64,000 nt of DNA, taken from Durusdinium trenchii. Lineage: Eukaryota > Sar > Dinophyceae > Suessiales > Symbiodiniaceae. The notes under the pieces are model-generated. The model was given only the letters and a program-made list of their open reading frames with translations. It did not search any database and had not been told where the DNA came from. The DNA is taken from the NCBI GenBank assembly GCA_963970005.1, contig CAXAMN010022851.1:656605-720604 (forward strand), read 5' to 3'. Shown one piece after another: positions 1 through 11,160 of the stretch; the stretch's first letter is position 1, and every line of letters begins with the position of its first letter. The position numbers and the translations under genes are program-made.

Positions 1-480
1 TTGGCCAAAACTCACAAGTGTGCGGCCCCATTCGGCCAAGCTTGAAACACCATCAGGAAAATTAGATTCAAAAGCAGCATGGTCAATTTCATAATCAACT
101 GGGAACGGAATGGTGCGGCCTTTTGGCGCAGTCCAAGGTCCTCCCTCATAGCCAGGGATGTCACCTTCCCACAAGATGGTGTAGCCAGCTGGGGCATCAT
201 CAGTGGAAGCGGAAGCGTCTGCTGCCTTGCTGGTAGGTTTGCCCTTGAAAATGCGCTTGACATTCTTGGAGCCAGCCTCTGTGGCTTCACGACGCTTGGC
301 GGCATCCGTCATGGCACCTGCACTCTGGACCACGCTGAAATCGCTCTCTGACCCTGGTGGGCTTCCGCTGGGACGACCGGCGGACAAGGTGTCCTGGAGT
401 GTTTCCATAGCCACACCTTCAGCCTGAGCCTTCTGCAAGAGGCTCATAAGCTGTTGCTGCTCCTCCAAAGACATGGGCAT
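1..480 (-). CDS. Partial hypothetical ORF, open at left edge (possible retroelement-associated)
   Basis: On the minus strand an ATG at 480-478 (alternative ATG at 474) opens 160 codons with no stop before the window edge. The N-terminus is Gln/Leu-rich (MPMSLEEQQQLMSLL), followed by a low-complexity Ser/Gly/Pro stretch, a basic patch and an aromatic section with GPWTAPKGRTIPFP and SLAEWGRTLVSFG near the edge. I do not assign a family; the last motif resembles the start of a segment that recurs in dinoflagellate repeat-encoded proteins (recollection, not checked). It lies 227 bases beyond the pol stop of the copia element, on the same strand, with no LTR visible between. It may be an extra ORF of that element or the start of a neighbouring one. 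The open frame of 160 codons with coherent composition makes it likely real. Confidence 0.6.
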   Translation of the reverse strand, partial: MPMSLEEQQQLMSLLQKAQAEGVAMETLQDTLSAGRPSGSPPGSESDFSVVQSAGAMTDAAKRREATEAGSKNVKRIFKGKPTSKAADASASTDDAPAGYTILWEGDIPGYEGGPWTAPKGRTIPFPVDYEIDHAAFESNFPDGVSSLAEWGRTLVSFGQ

Positions 481-707
481 GGTCAGAAACAGCAAATGAA
501 AGTACGAAAAGATGAACAAGCACAAACCAGTCTTGAGCACACAAAACCTCTGCACATATCAAATTCTATTTCGTGAAACTGGCTTCGGCTTCAGTGATAT
601 TGACAGACACTCACAAAGATGCAAGACATCACATAACACATCGAATCTCCCAAAGTGATTCTATATTATGTATCTTATCTTGACTACCCCGATTATCACA
701 CTGAGCT

Positions 708-2198
708 TTAACCATTGAGACTCATGTTCGGCACTGTGGGTTCGTGTCGATTTTGCCGACGGCGGTCTCGTTCTGCTGCTTGCTGGGCAAGGACAAAGCT
801 TTCGGGCGAGATCTGGTATGTTGACGACCGGATACAGGAACGCAGCAAATCGATGGGGTCTTGTTGATCTTTAGTTAGTCCGTCAGCTAGCATGCGATTG
901 GTGGGAAGCCATCGTATGATGCCCTGAGTCAAACGAAGAGATTCTCTGATAATCACTATATCAATGCTAGTACGACGGTCATCTACAGCCGTTGGTGCTG
1001 AAGGGGACACTAGGTGATCATAAAGAGATTTGCAGTCCGTGGCCAATATGGGAGGTCGTCTGGCCAACATATCTCGTCCGTCACGTGGCGCGAAGGCTCC
1101 ATCAAGGGCTTCGCACAACAGCAAGCTCACCCATTCCACTGAATCACTGGCACTAGCCATAGCTTGGCTTTCGGCGCCAAGTGTTGAACTCACAGCTCGA
1201 GACAGACGGTAACTCTTCCACAAAAAAGGGGTCCAAGGAGCAACAGCTGATTCATTCAGGCTTTTGTCAGTGAATCCCAAAATGTAACCAGCTTGGGTGT
1301 GGTCCCCTCGGTTTGCCCATGCTGCGTCCGAATGTCCGCAAATGCGTAAGTTCTCCGGCGGAATGCATTGAAAAGTGATTTCCAGATCCTTGTGCTGACG
1401 AGCTCGTCTAATGGCGTTGTTGGCATCTCTGAGATTACGGATGGTGGGTCTTGGAAAGGACTGTTGGGAGATGCTAGTCTGTACCGCCAGGTCAGGGCGG
1501 CTTTGCGAGGCTAACCAGTTTAGTCCTCCATTGATCGCTCGCAGCACTTTGATTTGTCCTTCGTGCAGCAACGTGTCGTTGGACGCACCTTTTGGAATCG
1601 TGGCTGGTCGGAGGGACTCAGCAAACAGCTTTTGTGACAACTTGATAGACTTGGTCTTGGGGTTTTGAGTATAGTAAGTGCCACAAAACTCGCCTTCACC
1701 TACACGCCATTTCCGATAGGGAAAACGATCTTTCAGCTGTTTGACACTTTCCTCGAACAACCGTCCTGAACCTCCTACTGCCGTGTCATCTACATGTACC
1801 CCCATGACCCCACTCAGTTGGTTTTCCGCGTTTCGTAGGAAGTACAAACAAGGGTCGAAGATGGATTGTTTCCAACCTGCGGCACATGCTTCCTGATGGA
1901 AGGTTCTGAACCAGCTTGACGGTGCATCGTTCTGTCCATAAACATTACCTACAACTTCAATCACTGCATCCGGTGGAACTCCTGGGATTCCTCCAGCAGG
2001 CTGAGTGGCATATAATGGCCTGAACTTACTATCTAAGGGGCCTGCCTCCATGAATGCACCTTTGATGTCGCCCAATTGCAAATCCCACTGATGAGAACAG
2101 ATCAGTTGCATCAACAAGGTCCGAGAGATCTGACTCAGTGTGGGGGATTTCAGGAGACCTTCTTGTGCTTTAGCATCGAGATCAGCACCATCTACTTG
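708..2198 (-). pseudogene. Copia reverse transcriptase (palm onward) and RNase H
   Basis: Open frame to a stop at 708. It holds LQLGDIKGAF (copia RT motif with catalytic Asp), then about 90 residues later GVHVDD, the YxDD box with two catalytic Asp, then GLNWLASQSRPDLAVQTS typical of the copia thumb/connection. The C-terminal half is RNase H: SDAAW, SSTLGAESQAM with the acidic Glu, and ILATDCKSLYDHL with Asp. It makes cDNA from element RNA and degrades the template. No ATG start fits the protein: the frame continues upstream of 2117 through AKAQEGLLKSPTLSQISRTL to about 2198, where it meets the end of the previous ORF in another frame. The expected SRWxLRGHLDPD-type segment of the fingers is absent, so the element is not intact. 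Confidence 0.88.
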
Positions 2199-3049
2199 AT
2201 GCGAAAAGTACTGGGGTCGGACGGGTCTATCGACTGATTCTCTTCCAGTGGTTTTCGGACGATGACAAACCGGCTACCTATGAAACGATCTGGAAAGTCC
2301 TCTTTCAGTCGAGCGGCTTTCTTACCATAGTGTATGTAAACAGCTCGTTTATCCAGGATCGTGTTCCACTCTGCCAACTTGGATTCATCGACCAGTTTCT
2401 GTAACTGAGAGTCCGCGTTGGTGTGCGGAATTTCCTTGCTGAGTTTCTTCTGTATGTAGGCTGCAACCAAGACTTCAATGGGTTGTTCTTCGGTCCAACA
2501 CGCAAAAATCTCATGCTCCTCATCAGCTAGAAGGATCTCATCATCGTTTCCCTCAGTTGTACGAGGTCGAGAGAGAGGTGGTTCATCAACGGGTCCTTCC
2601 ATGAGATCAACTGACCTTTTCAGATTCTCGGTGTTCCTCACCTCAGTCTCTTGGTTCAGTGTGTCGACCAACATTCGTGGAACCATCTCTCTCATCATTT
2701 CCACAAAATCATCCTCACGCATAGCGGGAGGTCTGTAGAGCGCCGCTTGACCTGCTTTCTGTGTCACGCGTCGTCGGACTGGTCCGTACGACGATGGTTC
2801 GGTCTTGGCTTCAGCAGGACCGGCACTGGAGCTTGACCCACCCACGGAAAAATGTGGAAACTCATCCTGATTCTGGTCGGAAGGTGCTGTGTTTGCTTGT
2901 GTCACATGCTCATTGGTGGTGGTTGTCTCGGTTGTACTGGGTGGGACAACCTCCATTGGAGTGTCCAATGTCGGACTGGGTTCCTCGGCATCTGGAGCCG
3001 GTGGAACGCTTACGGTCGCTGGAACAGTTGCTGGAGACTCGGGCTGCAC
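2192..3049 (-). pseudogene. Copia polyprotein linker between integrase and RT, with RT fingers start
   Basis: A 285-codon ORF directly after the N gap, ending in TAG at 2192-2194. The first 100 residues are low-complexity Pro/Thr/Glu (EEPSPTLDTPMEV), as in the region after the integrase in copia polyproteins. The end, KLAEWNTILDKRAVYIHYG then FIGSRFVIVRKPLEENQ and DPSDPSTFRIK, matches the segment that runs into the RT fingers in dinoflagellate copia elements. The frame then stops and RT continues in another frame about one codon away, with several expected residues missing. The indicated start codon lies next to the gap and is not a true start. Confidence 0.8.
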
Positions 3050-3063
3050 TGATGGATAGTGGC

Positions 3064-3073
3064 NNNNNNNNNN
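3064..3073. other. Assembly gap of 10 N inside the copia polyprotein
   Basis: Ten N. Protease-containing sequence lies on one side and post-integrase linker on the other, so the integrase (several hundred residues in the family) is either hidden in the gap or deleted. Ten N is a usual placeholder for unknown length. Confidence 0.97.
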
Positions 3074-4776
3074 AAAAACGAATCATCCCTAAACCATGAC
3101 TGAAGCGAAGCGGAGTCACTGGGCTCTGGGTCATCACGAGCTGGTGGCACGAACTCTGCTGTCACCGTGGACGGTTCGGGATGAGTGCACATGACCTCTT
3201 GTTCAAAGTCAGGGGTGACTGTCTCGCCAATCACGTTCACGGCAAACTGACCAGCCTCATTGGTGGACAAAGGCACCACGACTTTCTCATCAAACAATGT
3301 CAACTGTTGTTGTCCAAAGTCGATGACAGCCTTGAGGGTTTGCAGCGCGTTCCTAGAGATCAGGAACGGGGCATGTCCCCTCACAATGGCTGTCCTGATG
3401 GTCCCCTTCTTGCCACCCAAGAAAACTGGTAGGCGGATCACGGTGTGGGTTGTCTCTTTCTCTCCATTGCCGAACCTGAAGTGGTTCACCTCGTGCAGCT
3501 CGGGAGGCTCTGCGATGTTGGCTGCTTTCCATAGACGTTGAAACTCCTGCAACGTCTGACGTCCGATGATGGAGCGTCCGCATCCAGAGTCCAGGATACC
3601 ATATCCCGGTGAGCTCACGAGCAGTACTTCGGGAAGCACGGTGGAGGACTCCAGACGATCAGAATGTCGCTGTCGCAACATGTCCAGAGTCGACATGGGA
3701 GGCGGAACAACCGCTGCCATAGCCACAAAGTCTTCGTTGTCCCACATTGCATAACCCTCAGACTTGAGGTCAGAGGCTTCGGTCACCAAGGCTGCTCCGG
3801 CTTCACGCTTGGCAGAACTGTGAGGGTGACCTTGAGAAGAACTTGCTGCTTTGGGCTGAGTGCACTCCTTCGACCAATGGCCAACTGCTCCACAGCGATG
3901 ACACTTTGTTCGGCGTTTCAACTCTGCGATCTCGACGCGATAGCTTCGTTTCAAGTCTGAGGCCGCTGCGAACTTGCGGGTCCTTTGCAACTTGTTGAGC
4001 TCTTTGCGTCGGTCCTTCCAGGAGATGGCCAAGGCTTCGGCCACTTCACGTTCATCATAAATTTCATCCTCTTCAACATCTCCAGCAGAGACATCGTGTT
4101 CAGCGAGGAAGGATTCAACCTCCTTGGACAGATCGGGGTCATCGTCGTGCTCAGGACCTTCGGTTGCAGTGTGTCCGAAGTCCCCTTCAACCATACCTGC
4201 GCCGAAGTTCTTCTTTTTGACCACGAAATCCGGGTAGCAGGAACGCATGGCACGTCCGATCTCTTCCCGCTTCAACACTCCAAGGCTGCGAGCAAGGACA
4301 ACTGCTTTCTGCTCATCCGTCAAGCCAGATCTATTCAAAATCAACCAGCCGCGAGCTTCTTCAGGAAATGTCACATTGACTTTCCTTTCACACTTTTCAA
4401 ACAATTCCGAAGCCCGCGAAATCCAGGTCTTCAAGCTCTCTCCGTCAGCAGCCTTCAGGTTGAAGATCTCGGTGAGGGTCTCGCTCATCTCATCGCTGGT
4501 GTCCTTTTGAGGAAACCGCTTATCCAAGCGGTCGAGCAGCACTTTTTCTCCTCCCTCTTTCTGGTACGAGGAAGGATCCAGGTGTTCCACACACTCCAAT
4601 GCCTTGCCTGACAACAGAGTGTATATGTAGGCCCCACGGGCCTTGGGTTGCACCTTGTCTTCCAAGGTGAGCAACTTGTTCAACACCCACACTTTCCATC
4701 TACGGTACTCTTTGGCGTCCTCGGTGTCACCTGAGAACGAACGGAGGCTTCCACTGCCTTCCAACGATGCCGCCAT
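3074..4776 (-). CDS. Copia gag and aspartic protease
   Basis: ATG at 4776-4774 (a GTG three codons earlier also keeps the frame). N-terminal SLRSFSGDTEDAKEYRRWK matches the gag start of dinoflagellate copia elements. Residues 20-250 form a charged helical gag with LTEIFNLKAADGESLKTWIS, like the UBN2 gag fold. Around residue 290 is a CCHC zinc knuckle, CHRCGAVGHWSKEC, which binds element RNA. Near residue 395 is the retroviral-type protease motif ILDSGCGRSIIG with catalytic Asp, followed by LISRNALQTLKAVIDF as the second conserved protease segment. The frame is open up to the N gap, so gag and protease alone may be intact. It packages element RNA and cleaves the polyprotein. Confidence 0.9.
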
Positions 4777-4811
4777 GGCGTTCACGTGTCGCGCTGAGAT
4801 CCTACTCAGCG

Positions 4812-4836
4812 GGAGCCTAGGATAAACCTAGGCTCC
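4812..4836. repeat. Perfect 10-bp hairpin overlapping the primer binding site
   Basis: GGAGCCTAGG, loop ATAAA, CCTAGGCTCC. The right arm overlaps the primer binding site, so in element RNA the site could be folded away. Confidence 0.85.
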
Positions 4837-4844
4837 GCTACCAA
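4831..4844 (-). promoter_or_regulatory. Primer binding site (initiator tRNA-Met type)
   Basis: On the minus strand the bases TTGGTAGCGGAGCC directly follow the LTR edge ...TTTCGACA. Plant and other copia elements use TGGTATCAGAGC-like sites complementary to the 3' end of tRNA-iMet; this site matches that pattern (TGGTAGCGGAGC). It primes minus-strand cDNA synthesis. The start of gag lies about 55 bases downstream. Confidence 0.75.
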
Positions 4845-5020
4845 TGTCGAAACATTGAAAGCCGACTCCTATCGGCACGAAAGGGCGTCTTTTCCTAGGC
4901 TTCAGCCGAGAGTCCCTGATATGTCAGCCGAACGATCGATCCACCTGTCCTCTGAGATGGATGGCGTTCACGTGTGATTTTCACATAAGTATTTATTAAA
5001 TACTTATATCATATATTATT
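4845..5020 (-). repeat. Partial LTR of the copia element (outer limit unknown)
   Basis: The inner edge is set by the primer binding site: on the plus strand the LTR begins TGTCGAAACATTG, giving the usual terminal CA on the element strand. It holds a 15-bp direct repeat (ATGGCGTTCACGTGT at 4961-4975, also over the gag start at 4775-4789) and a 23-nt palindrome at 4985-5007. No second copy is in the window, so the outer end is a guess. Confidence 0.4.
4985..5007. repeat. 23-nt AT-rich palindrome in the LTR region
   Basis: ATAAGTATTTA, central T, TAAATACTTAT: 11-bp perfect arms around one base. Confidence 0.8.
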
Positions 5021-7900
5021 CAACTTTTGAGGTGCCCCCATTCAGTAAGAACCAATCTAGTCACAGCTGGATCAGCTTTTTGCTGAGGCTTTGCATGGTT
5101 AATTTCGATGTGGGACAGTTCACACTAGTGATGTCATCCACATTGGTAGTTAGGAGTGGGTCAGACTCTCCGCAGCTCTCGTTTTCCCTGGCCCTCTATG
5201 CTTACAAGAATGGTCCGGCCAGGGAGGGATCCAATGATGTCTTTTATCAGTGATGTCCGCTGATGTCCTTCCGCCTCCAAAATTGACCGACGCTCACAGA
5301 TTGTATGATAAAGGCGTCCTTGCAAGAGAGGATATATAAATCCTGGATAAACATAATAGGTGGACTAACCTGTCTCGGCTGGAAGACGGTGTGGCTCGCA
5401 TGCCACGCCTCGCCGTTTTCCTCTGAAAGAGTTCATTCATATCTCCGCTGATTAAGAATGTTTCATAAAATTGGCCAAGGTCAAACACGGGAACATTGGT
5501 TATATACGAAGAAATTGGAGCACAGACAAGGTCCCATACGGACTTAATTACGCTGTGGCGATTGGTTGTGCACACCCTTTCTGGGATGAGTTCTTTGAAC
5601 ATGTAAACAACTGTTCATAGTGGAGCAGGACGATTGGAGGTTTTGATCCACAACCCTTTCAATTCTACAGCTAAGGCTATGTTATTTGTTTTTAATGCCG
5701 AAAGAGCCCACGAACCTCGTGCAACTTCGCCCACAACGTTAGAGCGGGTGATTGTGCGAACGTTTAGGCCCGTTGGCGGCAGTTTGGATGTTTCAGCGGA
5801 TCTCCAAGGAGGATTCGCGATTCGACCTGTTGCATTCGGTGTGTGGAGGTCATTGAGGTCATTTTAGGCTTGTGGCCGCTGAAAAGGGACGATCCTTACT
5901 AATCCTTCCCCCTACTTGGTCAATGTTTGGTCCTCCAGCTTTGTTGGTGTCCTGAGAGATTTGAGAAGGAAGTTGACCTAGAGCGACCTTGATGTCTCCA
6001 CTTCAGCCACCTGGCTGCTCGTTTTATACCCTAATATAAAGACCTGGGGCGTTGAGAACCATTGAGCTACGCGCAGCGTGAGCAAAAGCGGCCAAACCAA
6101 CGACATGGGTGTTTTTTAATGTTTTTTTGTGCCTGCACAAGAGGTTCTGTTCTGGCCGAGTGACCGGTTTACATCTCCAAGAACTTTCAACCTCCCCATT
6201 GCCCGTCAATAGACAGACCTCCCAAACGCAGCTTCTTGTGGCCTCAGGCCACAGCGTGCTTTTGCTTTGCGCTGATGAACGCTGCCCTGGAATACCTTCG
6301 GACACGGAGCTACCGGAAGCGTCTTGGTGCTGGGAGGACGGGAGGACACCGGCGGATTCAACGGAGCGTCGGCGGTACGGGGACGTGATCCAGCTACTTG
6401 ACCACCGGGCATGGAGCTGGTTCCCAAAACTGATATTGTGTCACCCCGATACAGCACAGAGAACGCCATAGGTATGTATTATGATGCATGGTTTGCATCA
6501 AGTCTATCTCACACCTGGACATCGTTTGTGTGTGTGTCAAGCCCTGTGCACTGCAGGGGACACCATTTGTACCGAAGCACCGAGCCATGTAGGATGGTGC
6601 GACCGTTCTTCCGTTGCCCAACGAAGCTCTGGCAGTTATATATATCCGCTTCATGGACGCCAAGTCACCTGTTTCACTCGATGATGTTGCTTTCAGACTG
6701 TTCGCCGTTCCGTTTTCCGGGCCATTTTCCCGTTCTCCTTTTTGGAAAGGTCGTCTAATGCACATCGTAAAGTGCGCACGACAACGGAGCTCTTGCGAGG
6801 TCTCTTCTAAATGTGTGTGGGTGTGCGGGCCTGTGGCCCATTTTTCGACGCACGAAGAAGGATGGGCATTCCGTGAGTGCCTGGAACTCTACAGGGCGCC
6901 AAGGTGAATCCAATCAGCGCGAGGGGGACTGGCAAATTCTTCATCCGAGCGCCAAGTCAAGTTTGTTTCCGAAGAACACTGGGTTCCTCAACAAACCTTT
7001 GATGTTGCAGTGCCTCACAAAATGACACAACGTGTCGCATTCTGGATTCGAGGTTCAACTCCAGCCATGCACACAGCAGTGCTGATCTCATTTGTCATCA
7101 GAGAAGCGCGTGCTCATCGCTAGCTGCCGATCAAACTACGAGGTGGACACCATGATTTTATCATTCAATATTGCGCTGCAGTTCACCGCTTGTGGCGCCT
7201 CCTCAACCTCGTGTCGGCATGCTTGGTGAGGAAGTTCGGCCCCCCGTTTCTGTTGGTTTCTGTGCGCCAGATGCTCCATCCCCTCCTCTCCGGCCAGATC
7301 CTTGCAGCACATCCAGCTCGATAAGTGTCACAGAATTTGATTCGGGGCACGGCTGTGGAGTTGGATGCCAACAGACCTTGAGTGTGGCTGTCTATGCTGA
7401 TTCATATATTTTTTGGTAGGCTGGTAAGTAACGCATCGTATTGGGTGGCATCATAGGTGCATCCAGTGCCACGACACAGACACAGCCACAGCCAGGCCAA
7501 CCAACCACGTCAAGGCCTCACGCAGAATGCAAGGGAGACGTGGATCAGTTGCACAATTCAAGGATTGGCCATAGGGCTTGCCAAACGAGAGGCAGATTTC
7601 TGATCCGAGTGCGGTCGACATCGAGTGGCGGAAGCGCCCCTCCCTTTCTGCTGGCTGAGTTCATGTTTCAAGATATGGGTTTGTATATAAATAGACAGAA
7701 TTAAATACGTAGACCAAACCCATTGGTTGGGGGGTGTCCCTATTAACATGCCACACATAGGAATAGGTCTCACCTCGAGCACCCTAAGCTTTGATGATTG
7801 TCCTATTCGAGACCATGAGCTGTAGGAGTGAAGCTGCCGTATTCTTTTCTCAGGGAAATGGCTACATTTTTGCGGCTTCTCGCGACCATCGCCTACCCCT
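5021..7900. other. No supportable gene
   Basis: AT/GC-mixed sequence with only short open frames. A GC-rich island at 6255-6380 reads in two plus frames for about 40 codons and ends near a GTACGG donor-like site, but nothing identifies it. No known family, RNA gene or strong repeat seen. Confidence 0.5.
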
Positions 7901-7915
7901 GTTGAATCTCCTCAG

Positions 7916-8012
7916 GCTCAGTCTCGCTGCGCTCTCCGGCATGGGTCTGGTCTTGCTGGGTTTCTTCATCATCAAGGCGCGCATGTTTTGCGTCTCGCGT
8001 GCTCGCAGTTCG
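7916..8012 (+). CDS. Candidate exon encoding a membrane helix
   Basis: A GC-rich 97-bp segment between a pyrimidine-rich acceptor (cccctgttgaatctcctcag, then G) and a GTGCGG donor. The plus frame reads SLAALSGMGLVLLGFFII followed by KARMFCVSRARSS, that is one hydrophobic helix then a basic end, as in a membrane protein. About three quarters of codons end in G or C, well above the surroundings. The opposite strand also gives an acidic open frame (LDDEETQQDQ), which is expected when a helix is read backwards. No family is recognised and no neighbouring exon can be joined to it with confidence. Confidence 0.35.
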
Positions 8013-9206
8013 GTGCGGTCAGACCACAGTGGCCCGGAAAACCGGGACTCGGTGGACAGATTTGGAAGCTAGGGACATAGCCAGATTCAGATGTTGGCAA
8101 GATGCTGCTGAGTCTAGTGATGAATACAATTGAATATATACATATTGATAGCTTTACATGTAGACACTGTGATGTTTCTATGACCGAACCAAATGTCTTG
8201 GAAAAGCTTCAAATCCATGGAAAGACATGGCACGAGCAAGGCTTAGTAACTTGCTTACCTCCTTGCAAAGAAGTTTCAGCCACCAGTCCGACTTGATTTT
8301 TTGCTTTTATAGTAGTGATAGAAGGTGGGTTTGCACAACTTTGAGCGGCCCGGCCAATGTTTGTTTATCATGGGCGGGTTCAAATGTACAATTATTAGGT
8401 CGGCAGGTTGCTCTACAAATCTCTATAAACACCTTGTGCAAGTGATCCAACCAATGCAAGCAAGGTTCATAGGGTTTGGGAGCTTTTCATGGAAGAAGCT
8501 TTCCTGAGTAAATCCTGGCTTGGCGACATGATTTTTTCTTATGTGTGATGTGTGGGTGTGTATAGATATACTTATATATATACAGTGTATATATATATAC
8601 TCGTTTCAATTATTGATCCTTTTTTTTAAATCAGTTTTGCAATGTCTTGCATGCTTGCATGAATGCGAGTGTGGTATTGTTTCAGAAGCCCAGTCTTCCC
8701 TCGTTTTCTTCGAGCAGAGTGTGCAAGGGCCGGGTCAGCGGAGGGTTCACCAGGCCCTTTGAGAGTTGCGACCCTAGCGAATCGTGGCCAGCGTTCCAGA
8801 GCTGCCGACGAATTTATTGGGATTGAGGAGAGCACATGCACAAGGTTCCTGAAATCCGGGTGCACATCTTCGGGCTGGTTTGTCAACCGTGTTCAAATAA
8901 TGTGGGTTCAATCTTGCCCCTTGCCATGGAATGGTGTTTCTTTTTTTATGCGACCGGTGCTTCTGACCGGTGCGACTTGCTTATGCTTATGATTCGATCT
9001 TTATCGACGCCTAATTACGGTGCTCCCAAAGGTTGGGAGAGTCAAGCAAGGTGGAAAAGCAATGAACATATATGTGTATTGGCATCTACACATACAATAG
9101 ACGACATATGTGTATATTTGTGTACATATATATACATATAATATATATATATATACTTGTCTATATGGCCGGAGAAAAAGAACATGCTTGACGGCGACAG
9201 TTGCAG

Positions 9207-9291
9207 GTGAACCTGCTGGGCATGCTACACGGCAACTTCTTTGTCACCCCCACCGCCCTTTGGACTTCTTCGCACGCTGTTTTTGGGTTTG
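9207..9291 (+). CDS. Candidate exon, unknown protein
   Basis: Starts after TTGCAG and G, in phase 0, and reads VNLLGMLHGNFFVTPTALW then TSSHAVFGFG before a GTTGGG donor. Two thirds of codons end in G or C. The peptide looks natural, but there is no family match and the acceptor lacks a pyrimidine tract. TA microsatellite lies 60 bp upstream. Confidence 0.25.
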
Positions 9292-10476
9292 GTTGGGAAT
9301 CCGACGTTTTTGTTTATATAGTTCTATTTTTTTGAGATGTTGTTTCATGTTGCTTCCTTATTACTTTTTGCTGGTTACACGGACATTTCCACATTTGTAG
9401 TGTTGATAGATTCCGGGGGTGATGGCTCCAGACTGACCAAACCACAACGATGCCGATTTTGCATGTGGAGCGGTGTGTTTTATTAATTCGTTGATTTTCA
9501 GGCAGTGGTCTTCCACATTTAGTGGTTCAATTTCCAAGTGGTTTATATCGAGTTTTGTCCAAAATGATCCAACTGGGATTTTGAATCTAGATGTAAAATC
9601 TAGATGTGAAATGTGAATGTATGCATCTTGGCTGTGATATGCGTGCCACAAACTTGCACCAAACCACCGAACTGAGGCCCAATGCATGAGCAGAGGCCCA
9701 GTGATGGTGGTTGGTCCAAAACGTCACGAGACGTGTGTGAGGGCAGATGGAAATCGTCCACAAGTGCTTCCCAGGGATAACTTTTGGGTTGCTTCAATGG
9801 TCATGGGAGAGTCCCGGAGTACCGCGGAGTCCGGATGCCCAAAGTCCGGGTTCGCGGGCTGCGAAGGGCGGTTCCCGACCGGTCCCCAAAGTCCGCGGCT
9901 GAACACGGACTGCGGAACTTTGTCGAGTATGCTGATGTCATATGATGTTGTGGTATTGCCAAGGGAAGGAAACATGTGGCATGCACATGCGTGCACATAC
10001 ATGCAACATGGTTCTGTTTCACATTCTAAGCATGTTCAGTGGACTTTGATTTGCTTCAATTTCAAGCGGTATGTGTTATTAAATATATATATATATATAT
10101 GTGTGTTGTGTATGTGTATATACATATACACATATACTTCTTTTGAAGTCTAATGCATTTGTGCAATCGTACTGATATGAGCACCCTCCCAGAAATATGC
10201 ATATATATAATTATTGATTGAAAATGAAGCCATTGGCCTGCAGGCCAGGGATTTGATCATAGTGACATAGAGGAGCATGATAGTTTCGGGAGGTGCACTG
10301 TCTCTTCTCATCATCAACATGCAAAAACCCACTCCATCCGACTCCATTTGGGCCGGAAGGAAGAATTAAGTGAAACAGTTTCACCCCCACCCCACTCCCG
10401 TTCTTTTTCCCATTTTGGTTTCCTTTGATCTTTCCTTAACTTCCACTTGCCGGCTGGGGGGGGTTCCCCTCCGAAC

Positions 10477-10645
10477 CTGCTCAGCAACCTGTGCGAACCG
10501 TCGCTGCAGAAGGTCTGATCCTTTGCTCCTTCGCCAGGTCTGATCCTTTTTGCCTCGCTGGCCGGTGCAATCCTGTCACACCTCTCGTCGGCCGGATGCA
10601 CAGGCGGTCGCGAGTCGAATTCTTCGCGTTTTTTGGCGCGATCTC
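10477..10645 (-). CDS. Candidate exon, charged protein
   Basis: On the minus strand an AG/G acceptor (CACTTGTTAG then G) opens a frame rich in Asp, Glu, Lys and Arg (RAKKREEFDSRPP, PASEAKRIRPGEGAKDQ), with a GTTCGG donor at the low end. About two thirds of codons begin with a purine and end in G or C, which fits coding DNA on this strand. The ORF runs 112 codons if read through the donor. The protein is hydrophilic with no recognisable domain. Confidence 0.35.
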
Positions 10646-11116
10646 CTAACAAGTGGACGGCGGATGCCGCAAAGCCCTAGACTTATATAGGCTTAGGCTA
10701 TGCTGCTATGCTTGAATATGTTCGATGGGGACCGATGTGTACACCACCTTGGGTTTGTGATGGTTTGTGCTATCGGTCGGTCTACTCTGAGATCGGTTCA
10801 AACATGCATCCTCTCCCTGATTTCATGAACCAGCAAATCACCTCAGTGCCCACAGAGCATGCACCCGCTGGGCAAACACTGCGAGAAGTGACACTCGTAC
10901 ATTCAGCAGGTGAAACCTTCACAGAGGTGGTGTGAATACAGTGGAAGGACCTTCCTTGTCCATCATATTGTTTGCTTGATTTTAGCAAGGGTGAGGAGCA
11001 TCGAAGAGTTTAAGATGTGCAAGTTACATCAAGTTTGCTGTACGTTCTTTTTGGGCCTGACAGTCTTAACATGTCTTAATTCAGTATATGATCAACGTGG
11101 TTTCAGACTTAATATG

Positions 11117-11160
11117 TCTTAATACCCGATGGGTAGTTTCTTAATACCCGATGGGTAGTT
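11117..11160 (+). repeat. Perfect 22-bp tandem duplication
   Basis: TCTTAATACCCGATGGGTAG plus TT occurs twice back to back (11117-11138 and 11139-11160). The second copy supplies the ATG of the small ORF at 11151. Confidence 0.97.

Larger units (their letters stand above)
708..4846 (-). mobile_element. Ty1/copia LTR retrotransposon, decayed and gapped
   Basis: Read on the minus strand the order is LTR edge (TG..CA type boundary at 4845), primer binding site, gag with CCHC knuckle, aspartic protease, N gap, post-integrase linker, RT and RNase H. That gag-PR-(IN)-RT-RH order is the copia order. The RT active site is HVDD instead of the common YVDD, and the polyprotein ends with an RNase H tail containing RWLPTNRMLADGLTK, the copia-type terminus. 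No integrase is visible. A frame break sits between the linker and RT. No second LTR copy of the 4845-5020 sequence was found below 708, so the 3' end is undefined. Confidence 0.88.
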
